Program-made: the position numbers and the translations under genes
Shown here: positions 1-49,309 of the stretch, in pieces
Layout of the letters: the number at the start of each line of letters is the position of its first letter
Position numbering within the stretch: the stretch's first letter is position 1
NCBI RefSeq assembly: GCF_000002075.1
Contig: NW_004797877.1
Span: forward strand, 373,626-437,625
Origin: Aplysia californica
Lineage: Eukaryota > Mollusca > Gastropoda > Aplysiida > Aplysiidae
Reading direction: 5' to 3'
DNA length: 64,000 nt
Notes under the pieces: generated by a model
What the model was told of the DNA's origin: nothing
What the model saw: the letters and a program-made list of their open reading frames with translations, nothing else
The model's database searches: none

Positions 1-75
1 CATGCAGTTTTCCATGGTAGGCCGGCTTTGCAGCTGTATCAGTTGGGACATTATAATTTCTCAGGGTTTCCTTGA
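1..75 (-). mobile_element. RTE-type LINE 3' fragment cut by window edge
   Basis: Read on the minus strand this matches the 3' coding end of the LINE at 61900-62880: both share the AYH-KLH peptide end and neighbouring bases (ggcctaccat, gaaaactgcat). It runs out of the window. Confidence 0.6.
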
Positions 76-208
76 CAACCTAGATTATTTAAGTAAAGTC
101 GATGGTGGCGTAAAATACCCCCACAAAAAAACAAAAAACAATCTGTTTTCTCCACTGACACCGTCTGACGTTGACGGCCAAAACGTGTTCTCTCTCTCTT
201 TTTTTTAA

Positions 209-380
209 GTTAGAGTTTTACAGCACAGTGAGGTCATATAAGTGCCGAAGATTAGAGGTGCTACAATTGAGAGTAACAAACGAAAAAAAAAAAGAGAATG
301 AGGAGAGATAAGGACAATAGATGTTTGATATGAAAGAAAGGAGCGAACCACACCAGAGCACCCACTAACAAACCGCAACG
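209..380 (-). mobile_element. Family A SINE-like element (GGCACTT subfamily)
   Basis: A diverged copy of the roughly 175-bp family A. As printed it runs from agagttttacagcac to cagagcacccactaac. The A-rich tail side is on the left, so the retroposed strand is minus. The tail hairpin arms here are GCAC and AAGTGCC. Confidence 0.65.
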
Positions 381-761
381 TGCTTTCGAACTATTCCAAA
401 AGTTGTAAAACTTATGCAGCATGATATCAGGACCACTGTCACTATTTTACTCCCCAATCGACACAGCTTAGACAATTGGCTACCTCGGAATTATAAAGTT
501 TTATCTGACATTTTTGGTCGTTTTGAGTTACGAAGACCTTGAAATCAAAAACACCAAAATTAATGCTCTGTCTGCTCTATCAAAATTGTAAGACTACTAT
601 TAAGAGTCATTAATATATTCAAGATATTCAAAGAAATGCATTCGGGGGGGGGGAAGAATATGAGACGTGAAAATCTAAATCGTTGACGTCGAATTCCTCA
701 AAACTTGGCTACCCTAGAATGACAAAGCTCTATCTCATATTGTTGGCCGTTTTCAGTTACT
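381..761. other. No gene seen
   Basis: AT-rich sequence without an exon-like signal; a short G run lies near 647. It is PEX1 3' flank or last intron. Confidence 0.5.
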
Positions 762-936
762 GTGGGTGGTTGGCGGGTGCTCTAGTGTGGTTTGCTTTTT
801 CTTTCCTATCAAACATCTATCGTCGTTATCTCCCCTTCTTCTTTTGTATGTTTGTTACTATCTTGTAACACCTCTTATCTTCTGGCGCTCATATGACCTT
901 ATGCAGTTGCGAGCGCCGTAAAACCTCTACTAAAAA
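762..936 (+). mobile_element. Family A SINE-like element
   Basis: Full-length copy in forward orientation from gtgggtggttggcggg to cctctactaaaaa. Flanked by agttact on both sides, a probable target duplication. The tail hairpin arms are GGCGCTC and GAGCGCC. Confidence 0.75.
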
Positions 937-1042
937 TTAACTTTAAGTTACTAAGATCATGAGGTCAGAAACCAAATGTTTTATCTGCTCTGTCAAAGTT
1001 GAAAAATTATTCGAGTCGTTATAAAAAGAAAAAATTAGAAAA

Positions 1043-1205
1043 TTGGCGGGTGCTCTGGTACGGTCTGCTCCTTCTTTCTGATCAAACATCTATCAGTATC
1101 ATCCTTATTTCTTTTCCTTCTTTTCTTTGCATGTCACGCTCTGATTATACCTCTAATCTTCGGCACCTAATTGAGTTGCAAGTGTCGTAAATCTCTTACC
1201 AAAAA
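1043..1205 (+). mobile_element. Family A SINE-like element, diverged
   Basis: Forward copy starting ttggcgggtgctctgg and ending in a degraded tail hairpin and ctcttacc. More diverged than the copy at 762. Confidence 0.6.
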
Positions 1206-1833
1206 TAGAGTAACCATTACACTGCAGTGTGAGAAAACAGCACAGACTTTATAAAAGAGGAGGTTGCTTCGTTCTACCACGTCCCCCAATTTTTCTCCAC
1301 AACGATTAAAAAGCTCATAAAGGGGCAGAACAAAGAAATATTTCGCAGAGAGCAGAGTAGCTTCCCCTCTTACACAGTGTCAATATCGTGTAAAAATTGG
1401 CAAGTGGAGACATGGAAAATGGCCGTTTGTACAGGTGATTGTCTTATACAGGTGGCCTATAGAGAAAACAGGTGGCCTATAGAGAAGGTTCTACTGTATA
1501 TCCTCCCTTCTACAACTTTTATTTCCCAGAGCCCCCAAACAGCTGTGCATCTTCAAGCTTTGCACAATGAGCAGAATGCTCCACTTCAAAGACTATTTTT
1601 TTAAATTTATTTTTTGTCCATTGCCATTTTTAAAATCAAATTAAAACTACAATATGATTAGTAGAAAAAGGTGCACATGATAATGTTAGTTAGTACACAT
1701 ATAGTTATTTTAAACTGTTAGCCTAATTCATAATTATATGTTAAAACTGTAATCAAGTTTTTCTTTCCAGATGAAATGTCCGAGATCCTTCACATTTCAC
1801 TAAGTGTTCAATAGCCATACACATTGAAAACAC
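1206..1833. other. No gene seen; short tandem repeat
   Basis: No exon recognised, though the last PEX1 exon could lie here or further left. A 20-bp unit (caggtggcctatagagaa) is repeated at about 1449-1487. Confidence 0.45.
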
Positions 1834-1965
1834 GCAATGAGCATGTTGATAATATTAACAACAAGTGTCATGGCTTTAGAGATCCACATTTATTGACATC
1901 TCTAAATAAATGTGGATCTCTAAAGCCTTGATGGTAATTGCTACTATTATCAATATGCTCACTGC
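1834..1965. repeat. Long inverted repeat (hairpin)
   Basis: Two perfect 23-nt arms at 1872-1894 and 1905-1927 face each other across a 10-nt loop. Weaker pairing extends outward about 35 bp on each side (atgagcatgttgataat against the reverse of attatcaatatgctcac). Confidence 0.8.
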
Positions 1966-2226
1966 CTGTTGTCAATATATGTATGGCGACCTCAAAGAGT
2001 TACATGTATCTGAAATCAAAAAGCAAAGTTCTACTCACTATCAACAGATACTTGGCCTCATCCTCTTTGGATGTACTGGTCATCATCAAGCATTAACAGA
2101 CGAGCTATTATTATTATTATTATTATTATCGTTATTATTCACTATCAACAGATACTTGGCCTCATCCTCTTTGGATGTATTGGTCATCGTCAAGCATTAA
2201 CAGACGAGCTATTGTCATTATCATTA

Positions 2227-2499
2227 TTATTATACAGAACATATATACAGCTCAACTTCCACCTGAACAGAATAAACCCGGAACTTCCCCCAATGTGTCC
2301 CTTGTGTGACTATGCATATGAGACTATGGATCATCACCTGTTCCACTGCACAGCCTTAAATGACATCAGAGCTACCCTTCTCCCTCCGAAACCTAACATT
2401 GACAACACACATTACAGCAACTGCAGCAGACCTGCACTTATCAATCACTACATGGCATTGGACAGAAGGGCGAGAGCCCAGCTGTTGCTGGATCGATAA
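2227..2499 (+). mobile_element. LINE 3' coding fragment with zinc knuckle
   Basis: Reads in frame as MCPLCDYAYETMDHHLFHC and ends DRRARAQLLLDR before a stop and a (CAA)n tail. The Cys/His pattern is typical of the C-terminus of LINE ORF2 proteins. Related fragments lie at 16205 and 35095. Confidence 0.7.
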
Positions 2500-2696
2500 C
2501 AACAACAACAACAACATAATTATTATTATTAATTTATTATTATTATTATCGTTATTAGTATTGTTATCATTACTCACCATCAACAGATATCTGGCCTAAT
2601 CCTCTTTGGATGTATTGGTCATCGTCAAGCATTAACAGACGAGCTATTATTATTATCATTATTATTATCGTTATTAGCATTGTTATCATTACTCAC

Positions 2697-40285
<37,589 letters not shown>

Positions 40286-41850
40286 CTTGGAGAACAATAA
40301 CAAGTTAAAAGAATTACTATTTAAAGAAAAACTGCAAAAATGGGGACACTAGAGACACAGAAACTGTAGATCAAATGAAAAGGAATGAAAATAATAACTA
40401 TATCTAACTCCTGAGCCTGATCAAATTAACAGTCCTCATGGTGATGACAAACATCCCCGGTATGGAAAGAAATAAGGCTTTAGGGTGTTCTTGAGCGATG
40501 AAACAGTTGTACGAGAGGCCGAAGAAGCAAAAAATGCACACAACTTAAAATCCATAGTTTTGAGGCGAACCAGGACTTTCAGGGTGCCGCTCCTCCCCTT
40601 AATAATCTTTCATATCCAGCTGCCTCATAAAGTCAATCTTTTCCTCATAAATTCAATCTATTATTTTTTTTATCACCTGTTTTCTGGAAATGTGTTTTTT
40701 TTCAAAACATAATTTTTTTATTACCTCCACGTCCATTTTTCATTCATCTTCATGAAATTTTCACAAAATGAAGAATAAGATGTAATTCTAAAACTTTGGG
40801 TGATCAATTTTTTATATATATGGAATAGTATTTTGTGGGTGGTGATGGGAGTGTGGATTTTTAAGGATCTTTTGCAAACGTGAATCCTAACTCTAGATCG
40901 AGAATACCTCAGGAAAAAAATTCATAAAAAATTTTCTTGTATTAGGAAAAATTCATCTCACAGATTTATAGATCTAGTTATTGTCTGCCAAGATACATGC
41001 AAAAAAACAATTTATTTCCATGAAAAATAAGTGCAGTATTAATTAATTAGATATCTACGTAAGAAATGTCACAAAAATCGAGAATAGTGGCCGCCGCATC
41101 CATCGAACCAAATTTTTTTTCTCAAATTTGAAGGCGGATTTTAAGGAAGCACACAGGCCTTTTAGGGCTGACCTACTTCAACCGGGAAGCGCGCAGGCTC
41201 TATATAAAGGGCATAGACGCTGACCTTTTTAAATAAAAATGGAAAATTCCTTATGGAAAATGACAGAGTAAATTACAGGTCAAAGTTATAAATAGTGACC
41301 AATGACTTTGCAAGTTATCTTGAGCTCGTAGAGCGTCTCTTGGCCAAGATATCGATCGATAAAGTGACGCGGTCCAGCTGAGCGACTACACGCTATGTGT
41401 TATCACTTGTTTCACCATGCTGATGTACTAATTGTTGAGTTTATCGCGTTTCGCACTTTGTTTGTATTTTATTTGATCGATCATATTTGCATGGCTCATT
41501 CTATCAGCATTAAGAAAAGATATAGGGTCTTATATGCCTTTTATCATCTGTTGAGCAGTAAATGGTCATTTTTCAGTAGCAGGTGTATACATCTTGGGCA
41601 TCTCAGCTGATTCCCCCCCCCCTCCCCCCGGAAAAAAACCCATGTTTACAACCGATCAGCCACGCAAGCAGGGCATTTTTGGCAGGTAACTTCCGGTGAA
41701 ACGCTGAGCGCTTCTAGGGTTAAGACTCCTTACTATGCTTGAATATGAGTGTGAAATTTGGTAACATTTCATCCACTAAGCGAGATAGCCTTCAGCTGCC
41801 CCTCCCCCCCCCCCCTTCTAAACCACATTATTTAAATGAAGTGACTATTT
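40286..41850. other. Interval upstream of PEX1 exon a, no gene seen
   Basis: The missing first PEX1 exon should lie upstream of 40285 on the minus strand. I looked for a donor after an N-domain-like peptide here and on to 54141 without success. AT-rich, with a C run at 41613. Confidence 0.4.
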
Positions 41851-42226
41851 CTCCGAACGTTCGGCAAAATAAACTTGAACTTTATTTCTCCGAACGGTCT
41901 CCGCTCTCGAGACTTTTTGGTTAATTGCGAGATTTAGGCGTCATGATCTTTCATTCTGCCATTCTGCGAGGACTCGGAAGAAGCATTTTTTTTTTTGCAT
42001 CGAATTCAATTTTTAGAGCTAGAGATTTTTTAATGTCTGAATATTCAGATACTTCAGTAGTTATTGGGGCAACGTCCCCGGACTATAATGCTTCAAAAGG
42101 TACTGTGAGAAAACAAGACTGATCGGCCTTAGCAGTAACCTATTTTGCAAAAAACTATAATCCTTTAAATGTAAACAAAATAAATCCCTCCACCCCCCCC
42201 CACCCCCCTCACGCCCCATTCACACC

Positions 42227-42294
<68 letters not shown>

Positions 42295-42482
42295 TATATG
42301 CAAACTCAAACACACACACACACACACACATTCACACTCAGTCACAGACACGCACACACACACACACGCGCACACACTCCGCACACACACAGGCCGCTGC
42401 GTTCACATATAACCCAAAAATCTGGAGAACGGAAACCGTTCGGAGAAATAGAGTTCAAGTTTATTTTCCCGAGCGTTCGGAG
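41851..42482. mobile_element. Element with 70-bp inverted ends
   Basis: Left end 41851-41920 and right end 42413-42482 match as inverted repeats over about 70 bp (CTCCGAACGTTCGG, AAATAAACTTGAACT, then TTTCTCCGAACGGT). Inside are a (CA)n run at 42229-42284 and no transposase. Confidence 0.8.
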
Positions 42483-42580
42483 CAATATACCTAGAGCCGG
42501 CCTTATTTAAAATAACAATATTACAATAACATATATATATGTGGACGAAGGGGGTCCTACTTTCTAATTCCATTCGTCGT

Positions 42581-43483
42581 TATTCGGACTCGAGTCCGAA
42601 TAACATATTTTCATATTCGGACTCGAGTCCGAATGTCTGGAAAAAAGGAAGTGTCTTCGTTCTATAGATCTAACGTTCAGTGCTTCCAATTTTCCGCCAT
42701 TTTTTAGTTTCCCCCACACCTTATCTGCCGATCCAATGCCCGCCGCCTCATTGAATCGCCCCCCCCCCCCCCTCCCACGTTTCCCACTTTCTTTGTTGTA
42801 GAAAAAGGTAAAATTGAAGATAAGCAAACCACCTGGCACCTGCATTATATTATGAACTGTGTAAAAAAAAAAAAAGACCGATTCGTTCAAATACACAAGC
42901 CTGTGTCATATCGATTGTTTACCAAGAAAAAATTGTGTTGCTGTGTAGAGCTGAGCATACGGCAACTTTTGATTCCATAGATCAGCGCACAATTCATTAC
43001 GTAGATCTACGTCAAGACTAGCATATAATTATTATTGTAATAATGATCAGTTGCCGGCGGGGAAAAGACTGACGCGTATGCGACGTTCAAAGTCCGGACC
43101 GATAGTGCCCCCCCCCCTCCCACCACCCTCCCCGACACGCACACAGCCACACGTGTGCAGGCCGCCCATCCGATCCAGACACACGCTAATGAGCCATCTT
43201 TAATTGCTTCTGATGACCTCTTGACAAATAAACATTTATTAGAAGCACTCTAACTTTTCAGGCCGGCCTCAAATTCATCATAACTTATAAGATTAAAACT
43301 CGGCTCCTGCACAAAACGCCTTTTTGCCCGAAGTGATCCCGGTCTCTACCCAGCCTGAGGCGAGTCACGAGTGAGGCAGGACAGGAAGCCGGATTCACGA
43401 GTCACAGGAAGTTGAAAGTGATGTCATGCTGGACAAGAATCAGCCCGAATAACATTTTTTCATATTCGGACTCGAGTCCGAAT
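42581..43483. repeat. Three copies of a perfect 20-bp palindrome
   Basis: ATTCGGACTCGAGTCCGAAT occurs at 42582-42601, 42615-42634 and 43464-43483. The spacer taacat-ttttcat is kept between copies 1-2 and before copy 3, where a half copy (cccgaataacat) remains. Confidence 0.9.
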
Positions 43484-44035
43484 AATCACTTCGATATACA
43501 AATGCTAAAAATTTCACATATAGATTCTAGATCTATGAAAATGGGATGGATCTAGAACCTACAAAACAGGATGCTTTACACTTTACCTCTTCATCTCGAC
43601 CTCTTGAAAGTTTCTGGGATCTGGATTCACTGGAGCTGTAGGTTTTGGTTATGCATAAAAAGCAATGGTGGTTTCCACCAAATTCGAGGATCGTTGTTAT
43701 TGAATTCATGGTGTGAAAATAAGACAACTAGATCTAGATCTATTAAGGAACAAGTTCTGTCTCTTTACTCAAACAGTGTATCATTTTCGTAGAAAGTCCA
43801 ATGTTTTCCGTTCGCCTCTGTAGCCTGCCCATAAGCAGTCAGTACTCAGACAAGCAAGATCTAATACACACTACTAGGCTACACAATAGACCCTGCTCCG
43901 GAAGTGGAAACTGGAAACACTGAAACAGCAGCCTGTGGGAATTCCCGAAATGAGAGGCTGGTGTGTTCCTGGGAAAATAAAATTAGATCTAATCTAGATC
44001 TAGATAGATCTAGATCTAGATCTAATATAAAAAAC
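43484..44035. other. No gene seen; TAGATC-rich
   Basis: tctagatctagatc units cluster at 43980-44030 and again at 44105-44122. No coding signal. Confidence 0.55.
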
Positions 44036-44590
44036 TGCCAGTCTAGCCGTACTTAGATCTAGGTTTGGCCCTATCGACTCAAGCCTGTTTAGTACACAGG
44101 TCTCATTAGATCTAGATCTAGTAATTATTCAGGTTCAAATACATGCAAGTTAGTAAGGCATCTTTTGGTTTTGTCTGAAATACAAACTTTAGAAGGCATT
44201 GCAAACTAAAAATTTCATTTATAATTCAGCCATCAATATTAAGTACGGCTAGCCTGACAGTCTAGCCGTCCTTAAGTACGGCTAGCCTTGTTGTCTACCC
44301 GTACTTCAGTACGACTAGACAAGAAATTGGCCACTCATTGTCGAGGTACACTGCCAGTCTAGCCGTACTTATCTTAAGCCCTATTAACATTAGAAAACAG
44401 GAGGTTTAAAATACATGCACTGTCATTAGGGCACCTGGTTTCGTCTCAAATGCAAATACTTTAGGTACTGCACACTAAAAATGTATATTTACAATTCAGT
44501 AGGCCTATTTTTTGTAAATGGTCAGTCTAGCCATCATATTAAGAATAAGACTGCCAGTCTAGCCGTCATTAAGTACGGCTAGCCTCTTCC
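44036..44590. repeat. Tandem unit with palindromic CTAGCCGTACTT ends
   Basis: Two related units (44036-44300, 44350-44590) share ctgccagtctagccgt, an inner aaatacatgca, and aagtacggctagcc. Direct and inverted copies of the motif number about nine, giving palindromes such as CCGTCCTTAAGTACGG. Confidence 0.75.
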
Positions 44591-45240
44591 AAAATTAAAT
44601 AACAACTCCTATCACTTTTACTTTTAATTTTTCTACTTAAGCTAAGAGCGCTCACTCCCTGGGGCTAGGGCGCTTCACTATAATATAAAATTAATTAAAG
44701 AGCAACTTTCATGTGTACGGGCCCATTCAATGTTCAAATAGTCTTTCAAACACCTGTAATGTGACAATTCGTCAAAGATCGAACACATAACATGATTTAA
44801 TTGTTGACAGTATTTGAGTATTGATGGCACATGTTTGAGTGTGGCTACCTAAAGACACTAGGGGCCCCAACAAAGTGGGCCTAGTGCGGACAAAAAATCG
44901 TGGTGCGACTTAATTATTGTCAAATATCTCCTCAACCATCGAAATTATTATATATAGGCCTAGCGTTTTACAGTTTTTGCTCAATGATTTGTATCAATTT
45001 ATCTGAACAGATGAACATTTTTGTAAACACTTGGTAGCTGTTTTCTAGAAAATTCTTTTATGAATACTAATAACAAAGCCACGTGGGTGGTTTCTACGGA
45101 TTTTTAAATGTTTGCAGCTGGGGCAATATTGATTTTAATAGCAAGTCCGTCATGTTTTTCTAACCGGGACATTATAATGCTTATTGAACGCAAGCTTTGA
45201 GAACCAGAAGTGTAAAAAATATGTTTACTATACTGAATAC
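44591..45240. other. No gene seen
   Basis: No recognised repeat or coding signal. Confidence 0.5.
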
Positions 45241-45245
45241 TATAG

Positions 45246-45482
45246 AATTAATTAGTACATGTATCGTCATTTTCCTCTATTTCTTTTGTATGTTTGTCAA
45301 ATTCTTGTGACCCGCTGTTTCCGGGTTGCCTTGATAGTCGTAGTAGACTTGGTGTTGTTTTAGCTAGAGAGGTGAGCAGAAGTAGCCCTGATTCCCTGTA
45401 AAGACTTATCTCTGTTGACATCCACCCCTTGGCGCTCATATGATCCTATGCAGTTGCGAGCGCCGTAAAACCTCTACTAAAA
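45246..45482 (+). mobile_element. Family B element, 5'-shortened
   Basis: Forward copy ending gcgctcatatgatcctatgc agttgcgagcgcc and cctctactaaaac. Contains the antisense frame MSAKGWMSTEISL. Confidence 0.75.
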
Positions 45483-45801
45483 CCAAACTAAAAGAACTAT
45501 TTTTTTTAACCATACTTTATAAAAGACCAACTTGCTTTATAGGCAAGTTTGCTATATCACACGTGGCAATAAAAGAAATTAATTTTTTCAATTATTTTTT
45601 TTTATATACTCCAGAAAATAATATCAGCTTGCACTAGCAGACTCGTGTTATAATCAGAACTGTTATAACATTATAAGTGGTCGGGGGCCTTCTGTAACAA
45701 CTCTTTAACACTTTAATTTAATACATGTACAGTCGTTATCGCCTAAGGTGGCCACTCATTGTCGAGGTGAAGTGGCCGTCTTCTTACACAATGTCATTTG
45801 A

Positions 45802-45909
45802 CAGTCAACTACGGATGATCTAATGTTGTTGAGGGAGACAAAAAAAGATCATTCGAATATGAGGTGCCGAGACCCGAGAAAAAGGTCAACTCAAGTGAAA
45901 AGTCGATTG
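45802..45909. mobile_element. Pogo-like MITE (CAGTCAACTACGGATG)
   Basis: Ends CAGTCAACT and AAGTCGATTG are imperfect inverted repeats; TA on the right side only. A better copy lies at 54446. Confidence 0.6.
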
Positions 45910-45914
45910 TACTA

Positions 45915-46859
45915 CAGTAGTCTCCGCCTAAGATCCCGCCGCTTACGATCCCGGTTCGCTTAAGATCCCGTTGTTTTAGGAAAACAGAATTTTTACTATA
46001 CAAAAGTCACCCCTAAGATCCCGCTCTGATGGTCTACATTCGGCTAAGATCCCGCATTTCAGATCATAATTAGCACCAAAAAAAACCCCGGGCGGGCACA
46101 GCCGATCAACCTAGACTGAAAAGTTGAGATCAATAAACTGTCCGTCGTGTCAAAGATCAACCACTATCGTGAATGTGATCACATACACGTTGTAAAACTC
46201 GATGAAGCGATACAATGTTTGCCCCAGACCGGATCACACCCGGGTGTGAACTGACCGACGCGTTTGTTTTCCCCACGCATCGCACTCACACCTGAGCTCT
46301 CCCCCTAAACTTGCATCACTCGCTGGGTGGGTAGGGCCTACACGTTCGCTCCAGGCAGGATCACATCGAACCGTGAACTCTTCCTTGACCATTGCAACAG
46401 TTGTCTCTACTCCCAAATTTGCGAGACAGACTGAATTTTAATTGGTGGGTTCACAACGTAATGGTGTGTAACGACAAAGGCGGTTTGGAGGGGGTGTGGG
46501 GGGGGACTCGGTCAGAGATGGAAAGCTATACATTTTTGACAGGTAAAGAGGAGGGGCAACTGGATAAGCGTAGATCTTGAGACTCATGATAGGATAATAA
46601 GTGAAAATGGCACGCCACATCCCACTATGCACCGTGATAGGTCATCAAGGTTAACCACTCTTTGCTCGCCATATGTCATAAACCCACCAAGCTGTCACGT
46701 CAGTTCATTGTAGAGTGGATGGAGACCATTTTACCGATTGTGAGCCTTAACATGGGTCACCATAGATTCTTCCCTGGGTTCATCGGTTAAGATCCCGGTT
46801 CGCCTAAGATCCCGTATTTCCTTGCTCCCGAGCACCGGGATCTTAGGCGGAGACTACTG
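45915..46859. mobile_element. Pogo/Tigger-like element, 945 bp
   Basis: Ends CAGTAGTCTCCGCCTAAGAT and its exact inverted copy, with TA on both sides. The motif taagatcccg recurs at least six times near the two ends. No transposase frame; the minus-strand frame at 46234-46416 is not recognised. Confidence 0.88.
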
Positions 46860-47129
46860 TATACTGTTTCAACAACAACAACTTTAAAAAGTGCAAAATG
46901 GGGAGCAGGGATGGAAAATGACTGTACTGGTGATAGTCCGGTCCGATACGAGTGGCCGCTTGAGAGAGCAGGTGCGACTGTATTTCCTTGCTGACAAGCT
47001 GAAGTTGATCCGGCTGTTTAAATGTCATGTCTACTAATGACATTAAAGATGGTCGCACTTTGATTTAGGGTGCAGAATTCTAAAAAGAACGCCAGCCCTC
47101 ACAATCAAAGAACAAAAATGAATTATTGT

Positions 47130-47290
47130 ATCTAGAGGTTGCCGACGATGCGAAAAAATAAGTTTTGCTTCGTTCCTCTGTTTGGCTCTGTTCTTTCCGG
47201 AGATGGACGTTTGACTCGGAGGTCTTGCCTCTTAAATTTAAATAACCTAATGGTGTTGATAGGAGCGTTAAACCTCGACCATTTCATATC
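47130..47290 (+). mobile_element. SINE S1 3' fragment
   Basis: The end ccggagatggacgtt, cctcttaaa, cctaatggtgttgatagg, agcgttaaac matches the S1 3' half. Confidence 0.6.
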
Positions 47291-47419
47291 ATCGAATTCA
47301 CATGACGTTCGGATGAGTTGATAGACGAGTTTTCTCCCCAATAGTTCCGGAAAGGGAATCCTGTCGGAACTTTGGCATGCGAGAGGCAAGAACTTCACCT
47401 TTTTTTCTTCTTTTTTTGT

Positions 47420-47745
47420 AAGTGTTTCACGGCGCTCGCAACTGTATAAAGTCACACATGTATAGAGATTAGCGCGCGGGACATATTAAGATGTTCAGTA
47501 GGTAGGGAATTTTAAATTTTGCTCGGGTGGCGGCCGAAGCCTACTCTATCGATTTTGGACAACCGAGGGATCTTTAACGTGCGCAATGCGCACACGGGAC
47601 CTCCAAGACTTTTCGCCCGTATCCGAAAAAGGTAGGGGTTAGATCTTACCTAGCCTAAGAACAGGGGTGTGGCTGAAAGACAGCAGTAAGAAAGAACCAA
47701 GGAGTAGCAGTAGTGATGCTGTAGAAAGAGTCAGGAGCCCAGAGT
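47420..47745 (-). mobile_element. tRNA-derived SINE family S4, head missing
   Basis: Printed in reverse: tail hairpin first (ttcacggcgctcgcaactgt), then gcctactctatcgatttt and ccgaaaaaggtaggggtta, ending before the tRNA head. Confidence 0.75.
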
Positions 47746-48171
47746 TCATCTTTCCACCTAGGAGCTCTCTACAAACATTGCAGTTACAGCAGACACTATT
47801 TTTATGATTTCAGTTAACAGTAGTGCGTGCAGGTATGTGTTTCTTGTTCTGGTCAAGTATGATTGATCGCAATAGAAATATGAAGACACTAGACAGAATC
47901 TTCCCAATGTAATTATCAAACTCACATCTTTGGCATGCCTAACCACCTGTGTAGATTTGCCTTATTAAGATTACTTTTGCATCTGGAGATACAAGACTGC
48001 CAACTTGAGTCCTGCGCGTTCATGTATGATCTTTATATAGTTACGTTATCAGGGACGCCAAATCTACGGTTTTTTCAGCTTTTCTTTTAAAAACATTTGG
48101 TATCCCTGAAGAAGACAGCCACAGACATATGGTCCTTCTCATAATATTACTGGAATTTTTAGTTTAGTATG

Positions 48172-48222
48172 GGGTTTTACGGCGCTCGCAACTGCATTAG
48201 GTCATATGAGCGCACGAAACAC
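48172..48222 (-). mobile_element. Solo family A/B/S4 tail hairpin
   Basis: ttttacggcgctcgcaactg and ggtcatatgagcgc stand alone without any body, a very short 3' insertion. Confidence 0.6.
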
Positions 48223-48431
48223 AAGTTAGTTCTATTCGCTACAGTTGTAAATATATTATATTTTCAATCTAAAACAACTTTCCTAAAAAATTTTTAATAA
48301 TTCAATTTCATTTTCACTCTATAATTGCCCATAAAGGCCAATGGCTGGAATTGATGAAACAAAGGCCCCATAAACTTGCAAAGAAAAGGGATAGTTTTTT
48401 TGTTCGCTCATTTAAAAACGTTACAAGGTTT

Positions 48432-48671
48432 GTTTTAGGTGAGATGTGAGTGATACTCCGCTCATTTTCAGGTAAAAAAACCCCAAAAAACATTTGGTAT
48501 CCCTGCTTTATGAAAATTGTCAAACTCTTACTCTTACCAAACTGAACTGAAGGTTCGTTTTAGTTTAGGTGACATGTGAGTGATGCTCTGCTCATTTTCA
48601 GGTTTAAAAAAAAATTATTTGGCATCCCTGCTTTACGAACATCGTAAAACTCTTACCAAACTGAACTGAAG
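48432..48671. repeat. Two tandem units of about 130 bp
   Basis: Each unit holds gtgacatgtgagtgatgctc (or close), gctcattttcaggt, ttggtatccctgcttta and caaactgaactgaag. A part unit with catttggtatccctga lies at 48088. Confidence 0.75.
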
Positions 48672-49300
48672 TCTGCCCACAGCTTGTGAGTTGCAATAGT
48701 ACAACATCCATCTATTTTTACAAATTATTCTAAGTCAAATCATCGGCCAATGAAAAATATTGTATTAAATTGAATGACACAAAGAAGATTGCTGTTCATT
48801 TTTCCATATTTAATTTCAGCAGAAGAATCAACAAAATTTTACACAGTACGTTCAAGAAAGTTACATCATATACGACATACATCCAAAGACTGAATAATAA
48901 AACACGACAACAGCTTTTATTTTCGGACAAGCTAAGTTACCACCCCCCTGGAAACAGCAATCTGCATGCACAAAGTGTAATCAAATGACACGAAGAGAAG
49001 AAAGAGTGTGCTGTTCAACTTGAGTACTGCAGTACTGTGATTTTCATGTGTGTGTGTAAGTGGCTGTTTTGCCTTGTCTTTTTCTATGCAAACTGTTTGG
49101 AAATTATTTTAGACAATTTTTGTTCACATTTTACACTAATGACTCACAGCCGTTTTCACCCATGCGTCACTGATGAATTTAAAGAAGGAACAGAGAAATG
49201 TATTGAAAAAGAGAAAAAAAATGGTGTGTGAAAACAAATCAATGCTGAATTATGAGAAAATGGAAACCATCCTATTTGAGAGTTCAAAAAAATCTTTATG
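48672..49300. other. No gene seen
   Basis: AT-rich; several short frames, none recognised. Confidence 0.45.
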
Positions 49301-49309
49301 TAAATTGAA

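Larger units (their letters stand above)
45730..46980. mobile_element. Outer pogo-like element, split by two others
   Basis: Left end CAGTCGTTATCGCC with ggtggccactc inside; right end, reversed, CAGTCGCACCTG with gcggccactc inside. TA lies on both sides. Its own sequence is only about 45730-45801 and 46862-46980; the rest is two later insertions. Confidence 0.6.

Noticed and set aside
43533-43727. Minus-strand frame ending before gtaaag as a PEX1 first exon
   Set aside because: HHCFLCIT is only a faint likeness to the human N domain and the rest does not fit.
46234-46416. MGVETTVAMVKEEFTVRCDP as PEX1 exon 1
   Set aside because: It lies inside a TIR element and does not resemble the PEX1 N domain; no matching donor phase.
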